A stretch of DNA of 64,000 bases, taken from contig JACATO010002142.1 of NCBI GenBank assembly GCA_018389105.1, positions 62,001 through 126,000 of the forward strand, given 5' to 3'. Numbering within the stretch: position 1 is the first letter of the stretch; each line of letters starts with the position of its first letter. Positions 12,301-26,395 of this stretch are shown here, one piece after another. The DNA comes from Nautilus pompilius (lineage: Eukaryota > Mollusca > Cephalopoda > Nautilida > Nautilidae). The translations under genes and the position numbers were made by a program. The notes below the pieces were generated by a model that saw only the letters and a program-made list of their open reading frames with translations, searched no databases and had not been told where the DNA came from.

Positions 12301-13916
12301 CAGCGCATTCCAAATATTCATGAATGTCTAATTCAATTATTAACTTTTTATAAAATGGTTTACTTTTTTTTTATTTTAAAAAAATAAAGACATGCAAATT
12401 TGTAAGGATTTAAGAACAAAATTCATACCTGATACTTATACATTTGCATTTAAATAACATTTATCCAGAAATCAGTTTTTAATCTCTCAGCCAAAACACG
12501 GGTCATTGATTTGTTTTAGCTACTTTAATTAGAAAGTTTGCACTGTTAAAAGTGAACATTAATGGGAAAATATTTTAATAAAATTGCTTAGACAAGTGCT
12601 ATAAAGCAATATTAAGTGTTTTTTTTTTAAGCACTAAAAATATTTCTATCTTTTTGCACTGGTGAATTTTCTATTTATCTTGGTGAAATCCTAGATGTTT
12701 ATGCATTCAGAAGTAAAGAACTGAAGAATGTGCTTGAATCATTGTTAGAAATGTTCTGTTCATCATTTAAGAAAATAAGGATTATTATATGTATATTTTG
12801 TGCTTTTATGTTGCTGAGAATTATAGGGATATTCATTACTATTATTGTTGGTTATTTAAATTTCACAAAGTATGTATAGGATTTCAGAATTCTTGATGAA
12901 TCATCTTTTTTATAGTGCATTGTATTATCTTTTAGTTCTTAACTCAGACTCACCATAAAATTTTGGGTTTAGTAAAATTACTTCATACATAACTCTTATT
13001 ACTTCAGTCTTTTTTGAAAAGTTCTTGGATATTTCTCCTCAGCCTAAACTATTGGAATGGTGCATATGGAAAAAGTAGATGATTAGTCTTGGGCATTTCC
13101 ATCATGTTGCTAAGAAGTGAATTTGTTAATGAAGTTGATGTTAAGTTACATTAAATGTTTTGGATTGTACATGTGGTTTCAACTGATCTTAGAGCCACAA
13201 TCTTTTGTTGATTGCTTAGTTTTGATGCAATAATACAATGAGTTTGTGTTCATCAAAAATACATGAGAATGTCTACTGCAACTTAACATTGTTGCATCCA
13301 TCTAAACCCCTGATGATGGCAACAGTGAATGATAACTAAAACATAGGTTTAGTTAGTTCAGTTAACTAATAAGGCAATGGAAAATGCTTAAAGTAATTTT
13401 TTGCTTTTCGTAAATAACATATTACCGATTACTTTTAGTTTCCACATGCATCTAGATAACTGAGTTTATAACTTCTCTATACATTTTTCTATCTGCTGCA
13501 AATAGATTGTCATCTAGTGAATAACATTTTACACTTTCTTTGGTGAATTTTCTAGTCAGGATGTTGCTGCTTTTTCACATTAAATGACTTGTGCACAATT
13601 GATCTGCTACCAAACTCATAATGTATAACTCCACATGCATTGTATGCGTCAAAACAGATGTCACACACTACTTGATTTTCCATACATTATAGATTAATGG
13701 ATTTTCTTGGTTTTTTGGTTTTTGTTTTAAAAAGTGTATGGTAAGTGCTAAAAAAGATATAAATAGTCTTTTCTCTTGAGTGCAATGTTCATATTCTTAG
13801 CCTAAGGATTCAGCTATTCATCTTCACAAGAAGAAATTAGACAAATTAATGTATGCATATAAATTATAGAATTTTTATTATTGTTTATTCATTAATTGAA
13901 TTTTCTCTCTTTATAG
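9312..13916. other. AT-rich sequence before first visible NRBP exon
   Basis: About 4.6 kb of AT-rich DNA with poly-T/poly-A tracts and only short chance open frames. It runs up to the polypyrimidine tract and AG at 13911-13916 and is therefore most likely intron. A minus-strand patch near 13560-13700 vaguely resembles mariner coding sequence but is too short to call. Confidence 0.4.
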
Positions 13917-14018
13917 GATAAAATTCGACAAGTATTTGATAACTTGATACAGCTTGACCATCCAAATATTGTAAAGTTTCACAAATATTGGACAGATAAC
14001 AAAGGAGACAAACCCAGG
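13917..14018 (+). CDS. NRBP1: NRBP exon A (N-lobe, VFDNLIQLDHPNIVKFHKYW)
   Basis: Acceptor TTATAG, donor GTAAGT, 34 codons in phase 0. It encodes the helix and strand of the pseudokinase N-lobe around HPNIVKFHKYW. The previous exon is not identified. Confidence 0.93.
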
Positions 14019-14758
14019 GTAAGTTAACATGTCAGAATATCTAAATTCCTTTGAGAGTGGATGGAATACTGCCTGGTACTCTTACTCAGGTTATGAAAAG
14101 CCAAGAAGCCTGATCAGACTTAGCAATTTTCTCTCACTTTTCCCTTGCCCTTTTAATCTAGTTGGTGAATTTTAAAATTCTTTTTTACACATCTAATATA
14201 TTTTTTAAAATTTTAAATTTTATTTGCTTAGATTTACTAAGAAAATAAAGAAATTGGAAACCTATATAACTTTTTAGATAATGAGAAAATGCATCAATTT
14301 CTTGAAGATACTTTGATGTACAGCTATCAATAGACTGGTGGCAGATCAGGGTTAGACAAACAGGCATAGGAAAGCATAAAGGTGATTGATGATAATTAAC
14401 TGACTATGACACGGGATGGCTCTGGCATTTAAAATGTTGCCCCTTTTTTTCTTTTTATCTAATAGCATTATCATTCATGCTTCCTCCTAAAAAAACAGAA
14501 CACTTCTGATTCCATGAGTGTTGGCTAACCCAAGACTTACTATGCTGACCTGTTATAGATGTCTTAGCTGCTTAAAAGTGTGTTAAAATAAACTCTTGAC
14601 TGCAGATGATTAGTTTCTAACATTCTGTTTACAATTAACCTTTTTGGTTTAAATGTTGAAGTTTAAAGTGGACATCAGAATTTTAAAATTTTTATTAATG
14701 TACTGTTGGCAAAATAGATTTATGCACTATTTGGCCCAAAAGAAGCAAAAAAAAAAAA

Positions 14759-14789
<31 letters not shown>

Positions 14790-17700
14790 TAATAATAATA
14801 ATAATAGACCTCATTGATACATTCAAATTAAAAACAATTTTATTGTTATATGCCTAACACGTTTCAAGTTCCATTGTTCAAAGCCACACAAAACCTTTAT
14901 CCAGATATTTACAGTAAAAACTTTTGTTATCCAGCATCCATGGGACCTGAGAGGTGCCAGTTAATCAAGAAGTTATACTTGCCCAATCAATCAGTTTTAT
15001 TTTGCTTAAATCTGGAAGCACCTGCTAAGGTTGAAGTAAGATAACAGCGCAGAGTAGGCCACTATAGTAGGCAAAATAATTAATGTAGACCAAAGTCACA
15101 CAACCCGATAAAATATTTACTTTAAAACTTAAAATTTTGTTGTTATTGGTAACATCAACAGGTACCATCTTCTGGACTTCCAACATTAGGTAGAGTCACG
15201 TTTTGTTTTTCAATTTTGAAAATGAAACAACCCTTTAATCATATATAATATGCTAACAGGTTGTAAAACAAATACTATGAAAAGTGAGGCTGAAGAATAT
15301 TTTTAAAAAGAGATGAGAAACAAGGGTTAAACTTCAGATATTTTTTTTCCTCTGAAATCCTAAAGAAACAACTAAATGTCATCCATGGATATCACAATTG
15401 ATCATGTAAAAGAAATCTTCCAAAAATAAAGCAATCTGAGGTACAAAAGCTTATAATATGTATGTACCCAACTAGTAGCAGTAACAAAACAAAACTTCAT
15501 AGACACTACAAATTAAACAAACTTGAAAATATAGAGTAAAGTCATGCTAAGATTAATATTAATGAAATCTTTTGTTTGTTTCTTTCCTTTCCCCTTCGTT
15601 ATTTGATTTTTTTTAAAAAAAGAAAATTTACTAGTGAGGTAATATATTTGATCAGTTATTAGCTTTAGCATTCTGATATAATCAGAATAAACTGCTTTAT
15701 TTAATTTGATTTTTTTTAATTATAATTCTTATGCTATCTGTAGTTATGATTGAATCTCAAAAAATTAGAATATCGTGGAAGAGTTAATTTTTTTCCATAA
15801 TTTAATTCAAACTGAAACTTTCATATATTCTGGATTCATTACACAAAAAGTGAAATATTTCAAGCCTTTTTTTGTTTTAATTTTGATTACGGCTTGCAGC
15901 TCATGAAAATCAAAAATCCACTATCTCAAAATATTAGAATATTTCATAAGATCAATAATAATTTAAAAAAAGGATTTATAACAGTGGCTCTCAACGTGGG
16001 GTGTACGCCCCACAGGTGGGCAATTCGATTTTTAAGTGGGGGGGGGGGGCAATTGAGTACGAATGAAGAGGTCTGGGTCCAAATTTTCGATTTTTATTTT
16101 TTGGATTTTCCATCAGGTAAAGTTTGTTTCAGATGCTATTTTGAGTAAATATTTTTTTTTAGTGAAAAGGTCTTTATTGTATAGTTATTACATAATCACT
16201 GTGCCATCGCTCTTCATGCACGTCACACAAAGTGCACGAGGTCATGGAAGAACCTTATTTATTGAATTTGATTTAGAAATGCGATTCAAAGGGCTTTTGC
16301 TAAGTTACCATTATAATAACTGTTTCCTCCGTTTTCTCTCAAAGGAGAGCATTTCCATTTTCTGAAAATTCAGAGCTCGTAAACAAAGAAGTTGTTTTGG
16401 TGTTTTCATGCAAGGTAATTGATACATATTTCTTTGGTTGCTCGTGAATATATTTGATTGTTTAGTATTATGATGATACGAGAAGATACATAAAGTGTCA
16501 GAGATGAAAACTTAATAGTCCAAATGCTAATATAATACAATAGTCTTGCCAAATTCATTGTGTGTGTGTGTGTGCATATTTTTGTCAGACGATTATCGTC
16601 AATACATTCGTGTGTCAATACAAATTTCTGACACATTTGTAAAAATCTGGTGTACCGCACTGTCTGTCCTTATATGCTGTATAAAACGAATCGGCATTGT
16701 TTTATTAATTATGTGTTAACTTCATTTCATTTATGTGTTTACTTGAACGTCTTAAATTCTGAAAGTGCATTTCATTTATTTCAGTCACAGCCCCTATGCA
16801 TAAAATGAGTAGTGCAAGCAAAAAGAAAGTTAGTCAGTATTCAGAGGAATTTTTGAAATTTGGTTTCATACCCGCTGCTCATGATGAAAGGTCACCTTTC
16901 TGTCTCTTATGCCAACAATGCTTGACCAACGAATCAATGAAACGAGGTCGTCTTGAGGCGCATTTGAAGGCGAAACATAGTGCGTATGTAAATTCAGATT
17001 TGAATTACTTCAAATCTTTAAAGAATAAGTTTGAAAAAAGATCAACAATAAAGTCTCTGTTCACTGCACAAACTGTTACTATCAGTCGTACTCTTGAGGC
17101 AAGTTATGAAATTTCTTTACTCATTGCTAAATCTGGAAAAAATCATACTATAGGGGAGGATTTAATTAAACCATCAATATCTGCATTTCTTAAAACAGTT
17201 CTGGAAAAAGATGTTAAAGCCATGCCACTCAGTAACGACACTGTTAGGAGAAGAATAGATGAAATGAGTGAAGATATTGAAACACAACTTGTTGAAAAGC
17301 TGAAATCAAGAAAATTCTCAGTACAAATGGATGAATCAACTGTGAGAGGCAGTGAGGCCTTATTGCTAACTTATGTAAGATATATTGATAAAGGTGAATT
17401 TGTTGAAGAAATGTTATTCTGCAAATCTTTAGATACCACCACTACCGCCGCTGATATATATAATAAACTAAAATACTACTTAGATATCAATAATATACCA
17501 ATGGAAAACACAACATCTTGTGCAGCTGATGGTGCTCCTGTTATGATGGGCAAGAAAAATGGCTGCTTAAAATTGATGAAAGATGAGAATCCAGAGATGC
17601 TTCTTGTGCACTGTGTTATTCATAGAGAGAACTTAGTGTCGAAAAATATTTCTCCTGTACTTAATGAGGTACTGAAATCAGTTATAAAATCTATCAATGC

Positions 17701-20700
17701 TATCAAAACTAATGCCAAATGTGAGCGTCTTTTTGAGAAATTTTTTGAAGATGATAATTCAGACTGTGAGACTTTTACTTCACACTGAGGTACAGTGGCT
17801 TTCGAAAGGGAATTGTTTGAAAAGATTCATGGAACTGTTTGATGAACTTAGTGGCTTTCTAAGTGACAAACCTGAAATGAAGCACCTGATGGAAAAGCGC
17901 TTTTGAGTTATTTAGCAGATATTTTCGAAAAACTGAATGTGTTGAATAAACAACTTCAAGGAACAAATAAAACACTTGTTGATGCAAAGGCAAAGATATT
18001 TGGCTTTATTTCATTTATCGAGTTATGCCAAAAAAAATATTTCTGACAAAAATTTTGACCAATTTCATTGGCTAAAAAAATGTGAGCCGACTGAGGCTAC
18101 TGTGCTTGTCATTGTGGATCATCTGAAAATATTGGCCTCTGATTTTAAAGAAAGATTTTCTGATTTAAAACAGATTAATTTTCCATCGTGGGTGATGATG
18201 CAGCCAGTGCTTGTGGATTTATCTGATGTTTCAGTGCAGTACCAAGAAGAACTCTCGGAAATAAAAAATGATGAGTCAGTTAAAACTTTATTCAACATAA
18301 AAGGAGCGATGGCATGGCTTTGTGATGAGACAGAAACTAAATACCCAAATTCAACTAGCTTTGCAAGGAAACTGTTGTTACCGTTTCCATCTTCATATTT
18401 AGCTGAATGTGGCTTTAGCGTTGTAAATGATTTGCTACTGAAGAAAAGAAATTCACTGGATATCAGTAAACGAAGAGATTTGAGACTAAAGCTGACTAAA
18501 TTAGTGCCTAATATAAAATCTCTTTGCAGCAGGCATGAAGCACAAGGGTCTCTCTAACTTTATTCCGCTTTTCTTGAGGTGTGCTCAAATGGCATTTTGC
18601 ATTTGATAGGAATCTATACTTTATTGTACAGTAATTAAAATGATCAAATAAGCTTCCATTCAAATTAGTTTGTGTTCATAGTACATTTCAGTTTTCTATT
18701 ACATGTTTTGAATTTTTATTTGCTGTTTTTGTATGAGACAATCCACAAATATTTTCATAAATATAGAAATTTTCTCTCTCTTTATTACCTGTGAATTCTC
18801 TCTTATTATCATATGTATCATTATTAAAATCTAATACCACTTAATATTTTTTTCTTACAATTTTTTTTCAGTTATTTCTTGCTCAAAACTTTAACTGTCT
18901 TTTGTTTATTTCATTTTTCAATGATGCCAGTTCTTTTGAAGTTTGTTTAAACCAAGGTATTGCCGTTTTAAGATTCTTCAGCTGAAACGGAGTTAACTTT
19001 TTAAATGATAAGAATTATATATCACCACATGGGGGTATCAGGATTTTAGAGGTGATTAGGTGAGGCATGGGCCAAAATGGGCTGAGAACCACTGATTTAT
19101 AATATAGATATGTTGAACTACTGAAAAGTATGTTCGTTTATGCACTCAATACTTGGTCAGGGCTCCTTTTGCATGAATCAATGCGGCATGATGGCATGGA
19201 GGGGATCAGCCTGTGCCACTGCTTAGGTGTTATGGAAGCCCAGTTTGCTTTGATGGCAGTCTTCAACTTGTCTGTATTGTTGGATCTGGTGTGTCTCATC
19301 TTCCTCTTGACAATGCCCCATATATTCTCTATGGGGTTCAGGTCAGGCGAGTTGGCTGACCAATCAAGCACAGTAGTACCATGGTCAGCAAACCAGTTAC
19401 TAGTAGTTTTGGCACTGTGGGCAGGTGCTAAGTCCTACTGGAAAAGGAAATCAGCATGTCCATAAAGTTTGTCAGCAGATGGAAGCATGAAGTGCTCTAA
19501 AATCTCCTGGTAGATGGCTGTTGACTTTGGACTTGATAAAACACAGTGGACTAACACCAGCAGATGACATGGCACCCAAAATCATCACTGACTGTGAAAA
19601 CTTCACACTGGACTTCAAGCAACTTGGATTCTGTGCCTCCACTCTTCCTCCAAACTGTGGGACCTTGATTTCCAAATGAAATGCAAAATTTACTTTCATC
19701 TGAAAAGAGGACTTTGGACCACTGAGCAACGGTCCAATTCTTTTTCTCCTTAGCCCAGTAAGATGCTTCTGATGTTGTCTCTGGTTCAGGGGTGGCTTGA
19801 CACGAGGAATGTGACACTTGTAGCCCATTTCCTGCACATGTCTGTGCATGGTGGCTCTTGATGCACTGACTCCAGCCAGTCCACTCCTTGTGAAGCTCCC
19901 CCAAGTTCTTGAATCGGCTTTGCTTGACAATCCTCTCAAGGTTGCTGTCATCCCTCTTGCTTGTGCACCTTTTCCTACCACACTTTTTCCTTCCAGTCAA
20001 CTTTCCATGAATATACAGCACTCTGCGAACAGCCAGTACTTTCAGCAATGACCTCCTGTGGCTCACCCTCCTTGTGGAGGGTGTCATTGAGTGTCTTCTG
20101 GACAACTGTCAAGTCAGCAGTCTTCCCCATGATTGTGGTTGTGTGTACTGAACCAGACTGAGAGATTCATGGTATTTTTACTGCATAAATAGTAATTTAC
20201 TCAAACTTTAAATGGAATGTTCTAATATTTTGGGATACGTTTTTTCTATTTATTTTTTTTTAGCTGTAGGCCGTAATTATCAAAATTAAAATTAAAAAAT
20301 GCTTGACACACTTTAATTTACATGTAATGAGTCTAGAATATATACAATTTTCACTTTCTGAAATAACTGACAAAAAATATTGAAATCTTCCACGATATTC
20401 TAATTTTTTGAGATGCCCCTGTATATAGGCTTAGGATTTATTAAAATAGCTTTTGATATGCACTTTCAACTTTACATAATTTTCGTGGATAATCTAAATT
20501 TTGTAGCACTTTTTAAAAAAGATTTTGTGGTAGTACTAATCTTTTATGCATCATTTTGTCACATCCTTTAAAAAATTTCTTTGTATGAATTGCATGCAAA
20601 ATTCCATTAGTTGTACTAAAACAGAATCAAATAAAAACAAGAGAGAAAAAAAAATTACACAAGAGTTGCAGACAATTGGATTTGTATCAAATTGTTGAAA

Positions 20701-23700
20701 ATTTATTGATCTTTTTAAAAGTTAAACATTGGTCACTGGGATCCAATGACAGCAATACATATGAGCTACGGGCTACATCATGCAGGCTCTTACATGTTTT
20801 GACAAGTTAGTGTAAGCTAAGAATGTGCTTGCCGATAGTCTTGTTTGAGGTGTACCTTGTTTTAAAAATTTAGCATTTAATCATCATTGAACAGGTGTGG
20901 CATAGACTGACCTATGAAAAATTTAAGCAATTGCTTGTATCCCTGTATGCCTCTGCTTAGAAAGAGAAGTCTTTATTTTATACTTTGTTGCATGGGTTTA
21001 AAGTATGGATCATACTACCACAGTTCAGTCAAGAAAGTGGTGTTGGAGGTGGGGGGGGGGTGGTTTGAGAAGGGTACCCTGAATTCATTTGGGAAACAGA
21101 ACTAGGCAATTCTCTGGCTTAAAAAGGAAATTGGTTTGCAGGGAAAGGCTTTGTCCTGACTATATTGATTTTTCTGGAAGAGGTTGAAAAGGTCAAGTTG
21201 TAACCATAGCAACATTTTAACATTATCTTTTAAATTTTTATGGGGTTGCAGTCATTGATGAAAGTACCCTTAGAATTTCCAAAAATAACAAACTTAGCTG
21301 CATGTAAAATTTAAACCATTTTCTCTTGTGAACAAGGGCTGTAATTAAAATATGAGAGCTACTTTTAGATTTTACTATTTTTAAACTAGCAAACTGATTA
21401 AACAACTTGTTACAAGTTGCTGAAGATGCATTTACTTAAAAAAAAACTGATACTGAAATAATATACTAACCTACAATAAATAAATGTGCTAAGAAAAAAA
21501 AATTGTGTGCCAATTCTAATTAAGTAAATCATATTTATAAGATAACTCTTCTATATTTTATGAAATCCAGACATGTTTTGTTCTTTAGTCTTAAACAACT
21601 AAATATATTAATTTTTAATATTTGTTTTCTGATCAATTATTTATTCCAGCTTCCTTCTCTTTGTTCTTCAATATTTATTTCCTAATTTTTAATAACATTT
21701 TTTATTAAATTAACACGAAAAATGTATTGAAGGGTGAAAAAATATTTGTTTGTTGTGATTATAATTTAGAAGTAATAGACACTTTCTGATTAATAAAAAT
21801 AATAATTAAACTATGAAGTAAAGGAACACACATTTTCAATGTGGCTAGCAATGACAAAAAAAAAAAAAAAATGTTTAAATATAAATGTCTATACTGGATT
21901 TTCCAAGCAAAAACATTAGCATTTTTTTTTCTTTTAGTGCATCCAGATTGACTAATCCAACAGTTTGACAGATAGCACATCAATGTGAATCGGCCTCACA
22001 TGTGAAATGAATTGCTCTAGATAGACATTTTCCATGTCTTCATTTGTGTCATTTCCTCCATGGACTTTAGATGCAAGCTTGTTTTCAATTTCACACTAAT
22101 AACTGGTTCTTTCTTTGGTTTTAGAACTAAATTTTACATAAAATAATCTTAGCAAATTACACTGGCATTTTCCATCTTTAAATATCAAATTGTAATTTGA
22201 ACTGAGATAAAAGGCATTTGAATTTAAAATGAATATTTATTAATTATATGGGGACATCTACCCTGCTATGTTTCAAATATCTAGCCAGCTCTGTTCTTCA
22301 ACAATGGACTTTCCAGTTTGGCAGTTGAGTGTAACTATGGAAATACAAGATGGATTATAGTAAGAATAAATGCTGATATCATACTTAAATCTTTTGAAGT
22401 TTGACAAGTGAGGTGAGATTATAGGTGCCAACTTTGAGAAATAGCTTCATAATGTTTTATTTAAAGGATGGAGGAAAAGCATTAAAATTACTATACCATA
22501 AAAGCATCTCACGTGTCTCTGACATTTACAATTGTTAGTATTGGAAAAATTTTTTAAAAAGCTAAAATATGTAATAGCAAATGATCCATGGTGACTTTAC
22601 AGAACCTGTTGAAACATCTCTTTAACGACTATAGTTGGCTACTTTGAGATTTTTCCTTAGAAATCCAAAGTTGTTTAAAAATCATGCCAATGCTGTAATT
22701 TCAATAATTCATGGCTGGATTTTGTTTTGTATTGATAGCCTCATATCGGTCTGGAGGTGCTGAAATGAGTGAGGGAAATTATGCCAGCAGTGAATATTTG
22801 TATAGATATGGTTTGGACTAAGGATGATGAAGCATTAACAAATATTGAATGGACAATTTCATGAACTGAAAAAGTTTTAATCAATACTCTGATATACAAC
22901 AACAAAACTTGATTTGAACAAAGCAGAATCAGTATATTGATATAGCTTGCATAGAGGACAACTTGCAGATATTTGCTATTTAAACAAAAATGTATGAAAA
23001 CGCCCAGAATTTTCAGAGTATTTTCTATGATACAATAGTAATTTTCCTGGACTGTTGTAATGAACTGCCTCTTGTTAATGAGAAGCTTAGATATGCAGAT
23101 TACAATCAAATTAAAACTTTGATATATATTGTTTAAACATCTCGCTTATCAGCTGGAATTTCTTTATAGTTGAGAAATTTTTATCATGAAGCTGCTTTAC
23201 TACAAAGTACTTGGTTGTAACTCTTTTTTTGTATTTTTATTTTTTTAAAAATTAAATGGAGGAGGAAATTCTGAGTTTAGGCTTTCTTCTTAATACATGT
23301 ATTTTAAAAATTTTATAACAAACTACCTGCATGTCTGTAGAAGAAGCAGTTATTTGGAAGTAAATAAAATGATAATATCTTAAATAATTCAGGACTTTTT
23401 AAGAAAACATTTAAGTATTTTAGTTTTCTATTAAGCTGTAGTCTGGCTTAGAGAAAATTATATCACTACACTGGGTTATTGTAAGTTAAGCATTTAAAAA
23501 AAAAAAACTAGTATATAAAATCTGCTTTAGCAGGAATAAATTTTTAAGTGGAAAAACCTTGTTTGTTATGGCAAATTAATAACTTCCAACATCCAAAGGG
23601 GGGAAAACTATGTACTGAGGAAGTATGTTTGGCTTGAAAGTAGTGTTCCCCGCTATTCCTGGCATCAGTAGGTAATATCATTCTGAGAGCAAAACAAATA

Positions 23701-26359
23701 CGCAAATCATGGTACTTTTAGCAAAAGGATTTCTACAAAGTCTATTAAATAAAACATATTAAGAAATATCTACTGTGTAGTGTTTGCAAAATACAGAAAA
23801 TCTCTCACTTTATACTGAATTTGAGGGTAACAACTTGGTTTGATGCATCAGAACATGTGATTTGAAAACTTATATACAGCTTTTAATAAAATTGTTAAAG
23901 GGTTTTATCTCAATTTAAAATCAATTTTAATTGATGGCTATTTGAATATATGTTATAAAAAAAAAGACTACATTAAATGCATTATGGAAAAGAAAGTCTG
24001 TTGCATGTACAGAACAAGTATTGTGAAAGGAGAAAATGTACTTTTCTTTGAACTTTAAAAAAAAAAATAAATTTAAATTTCGATTAGTAACAAAAATTGA
24101 TAATTTTTTTAAAATGAAAACTTATGGTCTTAAAGGATTTTAGCCAAAATTAGTTTACATTGAAACTGCGAGCCGGCTACCCAGCCCTACTTAATGGATG
24201 TTTAGCTCAGTTCCACATTGGCTCTTGAAATTCAAGATGAAGTTTTTTTTTAGGATACATTTTTGGTTTGTATGGTTTTTGTACCTTAGCTTTTACATTT
24301 TCTTATTGTTTTGTTGTCCAAGAATGACTAACTTTTTGTATCAAAACTAGAAGAGGGGATCCCAAGACTATTGGAAATTTTTGAAAAAAGTATATAGACT
24401 CTGCAGTGATATCAAAATCTTTAGGGAAAATAATCTGAAGTCTTCTTTTGTTGTTGTATTTTTAGTGGAAACAAGTAGTAATAGATGCTGGTACAGTTTC
24501 AATACCCATATGAACCATACATTTATTTACTCTGGTATTCAATACATTTTAATTGCTGCATTTTTTGTTGATTATTTTAGGTGATTTTTATAACAGAATA
24601 CATGTCATCAGGATCTTTAAAACAGTTTTTGAAGAAGACAAAGAAAAATAATAAGACATTCCCATTAAAGGTGAGTGCATGTATTTAAATATTAGTACAA
24701 CATTACACTAACCAATTTAACTTGATTTCAGAATATATATTTTTATCTAGCAACACATTTCAAGCATTCAGATTAAGATAATTTGCACAATTCAGATAAT
24801 CACATTTTGCTTTGCTATTTTTAAACTATAAAATATACATTCATATCTTTGGTGTATTTTCTTTCATGTGTTTGATTTGATGGTAAATTTTAAGATTTTT
24901 GATTGATTTATTGTGAGGTTTTTTTTTTTTTTTAATGTATTTTATTATTTTATTTTTAAGAATAATTTTACACGAGTTCCCAGAGTTAGTCGAATGGTAT
25001 GAACAGCAACAGATTCTATTGGTTTCCCTTAACAGTTTCTTCTATATTCCACCCTTGGTACAATAATAGGTTAAGGATCAGGTGTATTAGCATGGTGTTC
25101 ACACTGTATATTGATCATGAAATGTTTTTTTGTTTGTTTTTCTTGATGTCTCAAAGTTTATTTAATACATAGTTTACTGCTGACCATGTGGCAGTCTTGT
25201 GTTTGTTGATTGAATGATTCATACCTATATTGATACAACTGTAATTGGTAAAGGAGTGTTTAGCTTAAACTGATCATCAGTTTTTTGTTTGTTTGTTTTT
25301 CTCTTTTAGAATACACCAATTTGTTTTATGCCATGAACTCTAATGAATAATAATGTACGTTGGATATTTAGTGCTGTAGGTCATTTTATCTTTATCATGG
25401 GAAACACTGAAAAATCAGTGGAAGGAGCAAAACTAATTACAGTGTAAAACAACCAAATTAAATTTTTTAAATGATAGATGTATAGTTTGCTCCTTAATAT
25501 CTTTGTATATATTAATTTTAAAAAGAAAACTCAAACAAAGGAAGGAAACTTTAGTTTTAAAATATGAACTTTGGTAATACTTAATGACAGTACATTTGCT
25601 AATAGATCATTCTACTTAGTTTTATTTATCTTAGACACACCCAGAGCTGAATACATTTAGGGATTCTTTATTATCTTAAATCTTTTCTTTATAAGAAATT
25701 AGAACAACTATGTCATTCTGGTGCAAATATTTATCTGCCAAGTATCAATATAAATATACATCTGATTTAGCCTTTAGGGTTTTGCTGATGCACATTATCT
25801 ATGATTGTCTTAATAATCATTTTCTGTGCTAGAGTAGAGAATGAAGGTGCTATAAGCTACTAATCTTGAATTTAAAAATCACCATATTACAAAAATGGGA
25901 GTCTGTTAGACTGCACATTCAAATTATTTATTATGCCCAGATCAAAGAAAAAAGGTGCCTGCTTTGACAAAATACATTCCATGGATTTCCTTTGCTGGGC
26001 TAAGTCAGCCATTTTTACTGCCAAAAAACTGTTCTCTCCTATTTCTTGAAGTATGTAAATTGTATTTAACATATTCTTGAATAAATTTTAGTGTTTCATA
26101 GACTTCACCTTTTAATATTATTTATTTTAATCAATTTTTATTTAGCCTACTTGTTAGACATGAATACTCTTCAAAGAGCATTAAATCTAAGCTTATTTAT
26201 GCTTATGTTTGTCATAAGATGTACCCAGTATCATATTCTTGTTTTTAAGGTGGACAGCTCTTGCTTAAATCTGTATAGTTTAACTTTGTACGTTTTATTT
26301 TGTTTATGATAACTCATTGTACTAAGTGGAATTATATTTGTATTTTTATGAAGTTTGGT

Positions 26360-26395
<36 letters not shown>

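Larger units (their letters stand above)
15743..20421 (-). mobile_element. Tc1-like element interrupted by a hAT
   Basis: Inverted ends are directly visible. The left reads TCTCAAAAAATTAGAATATC from 15755 and the right is its reverse complement ending about 20413. Flanking TA lies at 15741-15742 and 20422-20423. Subtracting the hAT (3113 bp) and its 8-bp duplication gives about 1558 bp, normal for Tc1-like elements. The minus-strand transposase lies entirely between the hAT and the right end. The hAT landed in the 3' flank of the transposase, so it did not itself break the coding region. Confidence 0.92.
14019..24580 (+). other. NRBP intron (10.6 kb) with nested transposons
   Basis: This intron carries an A-run plus (TAA)n tract, a Tigger-like end and the nested Tc1/hAT pair annotated separately. 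The rest (14019-14746, 15200-15740 and 20424-24580) is AT-rich with homopolymer runs and no gene I can support. A 122-codon minus-strand frame at 22741-23109 looks like chance. Confidence 0.8.

Noticed and set aside
13560-13700. Minus-strand CGVIHYEF-like patch resembling mariner (GVVHYEF)
   Set aside because: The match is about ten residues. No catalytic blocks follow at the expected spacing and no inverted ends were seen.
1-13916. Search for the NRBP N-terminal exon (family segment EEGVEVVWNEVQFSE)
   Set aside because: No matching stretch with splice sites was seen on the + strand, so the exon probably lies upstream of the window.
19848-20161. Plus-strand open frames over the Tc1 transposase
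   Set aside because: They are antisense shadows of the clear minus-strand DD34E transposase.
22741-23109. 122-codon minus-strand open frame
   Set aside because: It is rich in I, L, F and Y as expected from AT-rich DNA, has no motif, no splice context and no neighbouring coding traces.
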